Below are positions 60,042 through 64,000 of a stretch of DNA of 64,000 bases, one piece after another (position 1 is the first letter of the stretch; every line of letters starts with the position of its first letter). Under the pieces are notes generated by a model. The model made no database searches, had not been told where the DNA came from, and saw nothing but the letters and a program-made list of their open reading frames with translations. This stretch comes from Planctomycetota bacterium (lineage in GTDB: Bacteria; Planctomycetota; SZUA-567; H5-PLA8): contig JABTUM010000004.1 in assembly GCA_015075375.1 (NCBI GenBank), forward strand, positions 186,001-250,000, written 5' to 3'. A program made the translations under genes and the position numbers.

Positions 60042-62570
60042 CTACTTCCCCGTGATGCGCTTCACGATCGCCGCGCAGCGTTCCGCGTCCACCCAGCTTT
60101 GCGCCGGAAAGACGAGTTCGTGTTCGCCGCCGGTCGTATGGATCTTAACGGTCCGGTTGCCGCTGGCCTTATCTTCGGACAGATCTACCAGCCGAACGGT
60201 CTCGTAGCCCATGCTCAGGCTCTGATCGCTCTTCTTGGGCAGCGCGTCGAACGGGGTATTCTCGAGTTCCAGAATCGCCTGGCGCACCAGTTCGCGTTCT
60301 TCGGTGCGCGACTTCTCGCCGCGCAGCCGCCGGAAAATGCTTGTCACCCGGCTGAGCGGGTTGCTCATGTCGTCCACGCTGATGCCCGTGTCGGGGTCCA
60401 CTTCGCCGGCCCGCGCGAGCACCATGCGGTCGCGCGACATCGCGCCGAAGGCGAAGTAGATCACCGCCGCGGCCCGGTAAAAGCAGCGGAAATGATGCAG
60501 CACCTCGCCCGTGGAACGCCCGGGTTCGCCCAGTTTCGCGCGGCCTTCCTGCAGCGCCGCCAGGCGGTCCTTGACCAGCTTTAGTTCCAGCGCGCCCAGA
60601 CCTCCGTGCTCTTCGGCCAGTTCTACGCAACGCTGATACAGCACCACCACGCGCGCCTTGTCCGGGCCGTGGTAATCGGGCCGCTCGTAGATTCGCGCCA
60701 GCGCGCGGAAGCCCGACGCATCGATGGGATGCGACTTCAGGTAATCGTTTAACGGCTCGATGGCCAGATCGAAGCGCCCCGCCGCGCACCAGACCGCGCC
60801 CAGTTCCTCGAACAGCGGCACGCCCTCTTTGCGGCTGATGCGCTTGATCTGTTCGGTCGTCGCGATCGCGCAACCGGTGCGCGACGTCCAGTTTCCGCAA
60901 GTCAGGCAATCGCCCAGCGAACCCACGCGCAGATTCTTCCCGGGCAGACTCTCGGAAGCCAAGCCTTCGGCGTATTCGCACGGGCCCAAGTTCGTGTCGT
61001 AGCCCCAGCGCCCGTCGTTGAGGCGCTTGAAGTAAGCCGTGACGATCCGGGAATCCAATTTCTTCTTGCGCTCAGCCTCCGAGCCAAGCGCGGACCCGGA
61101 AACCGGACGCACCGTGCCCAGCTTGGAAGACGACGGCGGCGGTTTGGGCGGCGGAGGCAGCGCTTCCGCTACCTCGTCGGGCACGTTCGGCGCCGTCCGG
61201 CGCGTCGTTCCCGTGGGCGCCTTGGGCACGGTCGGCAGCGAGACGGCGGTCGAATCGCTGGGCTTCTGCGACGGCGTGGACTGCGCGCCCGTCGGAGGCT
61301 TGGGTTCCTGCTTGCGCGCTTGAGCGCCCGAAGGCGGAATCGGAATCGGGCGCGAAGGCGGCGCGGAAGGCACCGTATTCATGCGCGCCGCCGGCGCATC
61401 CGCCGCCTTGGGCGCCAGCGATTCGAGCGACTTCGATCCAGGCACGCTCCGCAGCTTGGTCCCCGAACCCGGCGCGGCGCCGGCCGCCGCTTCGGCTTTC
61501 TTTACCGCTTCCGCCTCCGGCGGGTGCAGTTCCGAACCCGAACCCACCAGCGTCAGCGGCTGCGTAAACTGCATGGTCTGGTTCACCACGCCCTTGGCGT
61601 CCGGCGCCGTCGGTGGGCGCGGCGAAATCCTCGTCGCCTGTTCGATCTCTTCTTCCGTTGGGCGCGGCTTGGGCAGCGCTTTCGATTCTTCCTGCTTGTC
61701 CAGCCGGTCCTTGACGCGCTTGATCAGCGAGACTTCCGCCTGCCCCAGATTGACGTCCACCTCCGACAGCGCCAGCAGCACCTCGGACGTGGACTGGTAG
61801 CGGTCCTCCGGCTTCTTCGCGAGCAGCTTCAAGCAGACCTTCTCGAGCGCCTCCGGCACCTCGGGATTGTGCCGCGTCGGCGGAACCGGCTCTTCGTACA
61901 AGTGCTTGAAGATGATCGACGGAATGTTGTCGGCCAGGAACGGCGGCCGGCCGGTGAGGCTCTCGTAAAGCACGCAGCCCAGCGAATATAGGTCGCTGCG
62001 CCAGTCCACATGCTTGCTCATGCCCTGCTCGGGCGACATGTACGTCGGCGTGCCGACGATCTGCCCTTCTTGCGTCAGATTTTCGATCGCGTCGGCGCTG
62101 GCTTTGGCCAACCCGAAGTCCATCACCTTCACCAAACCCGATCGCGTGATCATGATGTTACCGGGCTTGATGTCGCGATGCACCACGTCCTGCTCCATCG
62201 CCACGCCCAGCGCTTTGGCAACGCCGCGGGCGACTTCCACCGATTCCCCGGGACTAAGCAGCGGGCCGTGTTCGAGCAGTTCGCCCAGATCCACGCCGTC
62301 CACGTACTCCATGGCGAAGTACGGCGTGCCTTTGTGGTCGCCGATCGTATAAATCTGGATGATATTGGGATGTACAAGCTTCGCCGCCGCGCGAGCTTCG
62401 CGGTGGAAGCGCTCGATGAACTTGGAACCCTTGGTCACCGGCCGAGAAAGGAGTTTCAGGGCGACGTAGCGATCCAACGCCGTCTGACGGGCGCGGAAGA
62501 CCACTCCCATGCCTCCCTCGCCCAGCTTGGACTCGAGGAGGAATTCACCGATGTGATATGTATCAGCCAT
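60042..62570 (-). CDS. Ser/Thr protein kinase with C-terminal Cys4-TPR-PH-like module
   Basis: Residues about 8-270 are a complete Hanks-type kinase: GEGGMGVVFRA, VALKLL, HRDIKPGN, DFG, GTPTYMSPEQG. All key residues are present. Residues about 285-515 are a low-complexity, Pro/Ser/Ala-rich linker. The C-terminal module (about 515-842) begins with AYFKRLNDGRWGYD and a four-Cys cluster, C531, C555, C558 and C567 (C-x23-C-x2-C-x8-C), likely a zinc site. A TPR-like pair follows (FDLAIEPLNDYLKSHPIDASGFRALARIYE), then a beta-rich part (FRCFYRAAAVIYFAFGAMSRDRMVLARAG ... HELVFPAQSW) that resembles a PH-like domain. The same module is a separate protein encoded upstream. No membrane helix was seen, so the kinase should be cytoplasmic. 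Confidence 0.9.
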   Translation of the reverse strand: MADTYHIGEFLLESKLGEGGMGVVFRARQTALDRYVALKLLSRPVTKGSKFIERFHREARAAAKLVHPNIIQIYTIGDHKGTPYFAMEYVDGVDLGELLEHGPLLSPGESVEVARGVAKALGVAMEQDVVHRDIKPGNIMITRSGLVKVMDFGLAKASADAIENLTQEGQIVGTPTYMSPEQGMSKHVDWRSDLYSLGCVLYESLTGRPPFLADNIPSIIFKHLYEEPVPPTRHNPEVPEALEKVCLKLLAKKPEDRYQSTSEVLLALSEVDVNLGQAEVSLIKRVKDRLDKQEESKALPKPRPTEEEIEQATRISPRPPTAPDAKGVVNQTMQFTQPLTLVGSGSELHPPEAEAVKKAEAAAGAAPGSGTKLRSVPGSKSLESLAPKAADAPAARMNTVPSAPPSRPIPIPPSGAQARKQEPKPPTGAQSTPSQKPSDSTAVSLPTVPKAPTGTTRRTAPNVPDEVAEALPPPPKPPPSSSKLGTVRPVSGSALGSEAERKKKLDSRIVTAYFKRLNDGRWGYDTNLGPCEYAEGLASESLPGKNLRVGSLGDCLTCGNWTSRTGCAIATTEQIKRISRKEGVPLFEELGAVWCAAGRFDLAIEPLNDYLKSHPIDASGFRALARIYERPDYHGPDKARVVVLYQRCVELAEEHGGLGALELKLVKDRLAALQEGRAKLGEPGRSTGEVLHHFRCFYRAAAVIYFAFGAMSRDRMVLARAGEVDPDTGISVDDMSNPLSRVTSIFRRLRGEKSRTEERELVRQAILELENTPFDALPKKSDQSLSMGYETVRLVDLSEDKASGNRTVKIHTTGGEHELVFPAQSWVDAERCAAIVKRITGK

Positions 62571-62618
62571 GGCCCATCCGTCGGGCTCGGTCCCGCCGAA
62601 CCTTAGGACACTTGGGAC

Positions 62619-62646
62619 GTTATAGTCTTTTGTGACGGCGTTCCAA
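62619..62646 (-). promoter_or_regulatory. Candidate sigma-70-type promoter of the kinase gene
   Basis: Reading the minus strand, TTGGAA (62641-62646) and TATAAC (62619-62624) are separated by 16 bases. The -10 matches five of six consensus positions and the -35 matches four. Transcription would start near 62612, leaving a 5' leader of about 40 bases before the kinase ATG at 62570. It lies in the AT-richer part of the 202-bp gap that follows the upstream module gene. Confidence 0.45.
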
Positions 62647-62772
62647 GGTCAAGATGCATGAAAGCCGCACTTCTTGAAGCTTTAACGCGCCTCTCCTGGT
62701 GCGGTTGGAAAGCAAGTTGCAATGCTTGGGCGAAAGTAGCAATTAGGGTCTAACGAAAGCCGTATTCACACC

Positions 62773-63846
62773 TTAGGCCGGCGCGCGCTGGGCCGCAGGC
62801 GGACTGGAAGCGCCGTTCCGCGCCCGATCCACCGCCGCCTTAAGCAACGCCTCCAGCTTTTCCGCATCGCCCTTTTGCTCGTGCGGCAAGACCAGCTCAT
62901 GGTTGAACAAGCCCGTGCGCAGCGCCACCACCCAGGCTCGACGCTGCACATCGTCTTTGCGCTTAACCCCTTCCACCTGCGTGAGATCCAGGGTTCCCGC
63001 CTCGCGTTCCTGAAGCAAGCGCGAAAGCGATAAGCCCGCCACCCGCCGAATCTCGGTCTCGGTCAGTTCGACCTCGCGCTCTTTCGAGAGCGATTCGCCG
63101 GAAATCCAGCGGAAGAGCTTCGAAGCGCGCTCGAACCGCGTGCCCAGATCCACCGAGCGGATCCCCGTTTCGGGATCGGCGTCGCCGACGTTGACCAGGA
63201 TCAGATGCTGGTCGGTCAGAACTCCGTAAACGAAGTGGGTGAAAGCGTTAAAGCGATAGAAGCAAGTGAAGGTCGCAAGGTGCGGAGCCTCCTCTTGCGC
63301 CGCCGGATCGGGCTCCCAATATTGCAGAACTTCAATCCGGCGCTGAGCTTCCGCGGCTTCCGGAGCGGTGGTGCCGTCGACGCCCGAAAGCGCCAGATAG
63401 CGCTTATACAGAATCGCCGCACGGCGCTTATCTTTACCGTGGTAGCCGGGATGGTCGTAGACGCGCGCCAAGGTCAGAAACGCTTCGGCGTCGTCGGGAC
63501 GCTCACGTAAGAAGCTCTCGAGCCGTTCGATCGCTCGAGCATAGTGCGCGACGGCGACCCAGTTCTTGGCTTGGTCGCGGACGATGTTCCAAAGCGTTCT
63601 GGCGTTTCGCTTTCCGTCCAATTCCTGGTTCGCGCCAAAGACACAGCCCATCTGCGGATGCCAGTTGGCGCAGGTGAGGCAGTCGACCGGTTCGGTAGCG
63701 TTGGGATCGGCTTGGATTTCGGCGGCCAAGCCTTCGGCACATGCACAACGAGCACGTTTGGCTTCGTTGCCCCAGCGGCCATCCGGCCGGCGGTCAAAAT
63801 AGCCGTGAACCACCAGTTCTTGCTCGGTCGGTCCGCCCCGATTCAT
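62773..63846 (-). CDS. Stand-alone Cys4-TPR-PH-like module protein, paralog of the kinase C-terminus
   Basis: The 357-residue protein has no kinase domain and aligns with the C-terminal third of the neighbouring kinase. Matching blocks in order: YFDRRPDGRWGNE (kinase YFKRLNDGRWGYD); a Cys cluster with C34, C56, C59 and C68 in the same C-x2-C-x8-C spacing (DCLTCANW...GC against DCLTCGNW...GC); RAIERLESFLRERPDDAEAFLTLARVYDHPGYHGKDK; FTCFYRFNAFTHFVYGVLTDQHLILVNVGDADPETGI; and a final HELVLP strand. No signal peptide or membrane helix is present. It is encoded directly upstream of that kinase with its own promoter candidate. A role as a partner, competitor or target of the kinase is inferred. No named family was recognised. 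Confidence 0.82.
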   Translation of the reverse strand: MNRGGPTEQELVVHGYFDRRPDGRWGNEAKRARCACAEGLAAEIQADPNATEPVDCLTCANWHPQMGCVFGANQELDGKRNARTLWNIVRDQAKNWVAVAHYARAIERLESFLRERPDDAEAFLTLARVYDHPGYHGKDKRRAAILYKRYLALSGVDGTTAPEAAEAQRRIEVLQYWEPDPAAQEEAPHLATFTCFYRFNAFTHFVYGVLTDQHLILVNVGDADPETGIRSVDLGTRFERASKLFRWISGESLSKEREVELTETEIRRVAGLSLSRLLQEREAGTLDLTQVEGVKRKDDVQRRAWVVALRTGLFNHELVLPHEQKGDAEKLEALLKAAVDRARNGASSPPAAQRAPA

Positions 63847-63935
63847 CGCCCATGCCCCCGCTGCAGACCGATAGCCGTACTAGCTCACTATAAGGCTCCA
63901 CCAAAGTGGACGGTGAATCTCAAAACCCAGAATAT

Positions 63936-63964
63936 AGCATAGTACGCAAGGTGCATGCTGTCAA
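63936..63964 (-). promoter_or_regulatory. Candidate sigma-70 promoter of the module protein gene
   Basis: On the minus strand a consensus -35 TTGACA (63959-63964) is followed after exactly 17 bases by TATGCT (63936-63941), with a TATATT just downstream. This is the best promoter match in the window. Transcription would start near 63929, giving a leader of about 80 bases before the ATG at 63846. The surrounding DNA is AT-rich compared with the genes. Confidence 0.6.
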
Positions 63965-64000
63965 CAGTTCCCCAACATTCCTTGTCTTGCATCGTTGCCG

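Noticed and set aside
60978..61320. Possible membrane helix in the Pro-rich linker of the kinase
   Set aside because: The linker is made of Pro, Ser, Ala and charged residues with no hydrophobic run of 18 or more.
1..64000. tRNA genes, rRNA genes, CRISPR arrays, insertion sequences and att sites
   Set aside because: No cloverleaf-like arm sets, regularly spaced repeats, transposase-like proteins or paired direct repeats were recognised by eye. A covariance-model scan could still find a small RNA.

Overview
The window is about 64 kb of GC-rich bacterial chromosome, densely coding on both strands. No rRNA, tRNA, CRISPR array, phage or insertion sequence was recognised. The organism looks like an uncultivated Planctomycetota-type (or related PVC/Hydrogenedentota-type) bacterium. 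The reasons are three eukaryote-like Ser/Thr kinase-family proteins with TPR or unusual extra modules, a DUF6785-type membrane protein, paired TMTC-like membrane/TPR proteins, ceramidase-like secondary-metabolism genes, an NHL/FlgD-Ig secreted protein, and a GH9 enzyme next to a parallel beta-helix protein. This assignment is inference from gene content, not phylogeny.

Layout. 0.1-5.2 kb: an AraC regulator diverges from an operon of a DegT-type aminotransferase and two tandem ceramidase-like proteins. 5.2-8.3 kb: glnE, the glutamine synthetase adenylyltransferase/deadenylase. 8.4-11.3 kb: a large secreted beta-propeller protein. 11.7-13.8 kb: an overlapping pair matching the DgcN/DgcA route for D-glutamate. 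14-17.6 kb: asnB and cysS. 17.8-22.5 kb: an fmt operon carrying two paralogous TMTC-like membrane proteins. 22.6-24.7 kb: a Gfo/Idh/MocA oxidoreductase and a nucleoside hydrolase, convergent around a strong hairpin. 24.9-29.5 kb: a membrane-anchored BamE-like protein, a PutA-type proline catabolic enzyme and a secreted unknown protein. 29.6-34.3 kb: a GH9 glycosidase and a beta-helix protein. 34.4-39.6 kb: an ArsC-family reductase, a kinase with sandwich and TPR domains, and a divergent probable pseudokinase. 39.6-42.4 kb: an operon of a receiver/HATPase protein, a ROK sugar kinase and an alpha/beta hydrolase. 42.6-49.0 kb: two tandem M16C metallopeptidases and a guanine deaminase. 49.1-54.8 kb: an ABC-2 exporter with a large membrane-anchored partner. 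55.0-57.8 kb: tryptophanase and a divergent exported helical-repeat protein. 57.8-59.9 kb: the DUF6785-type membrane protein. 60.0-63.8 kb: a canonical Ser/Thr kinase whose C-terminal module is repeated as a free-standing protein encoded just upstream.

How the genes fit together. Several genes point to growth on amino acids, peptides and polysaccharide: D-glutamate via N-acetyl-glutamate, proline to glutamate, tryptophan cleavage, peptide degradation by M16C enzymes, and cellulose-like glycans by GH9. GlnE links this to nitrogen control. The most novel material is the signalling gene set: the shared Cys4-TPR-PH-like module at 60-64 kb, and the catalytically degraded kinase at 38.2-39.6 kb that diverges from an apparently active one.
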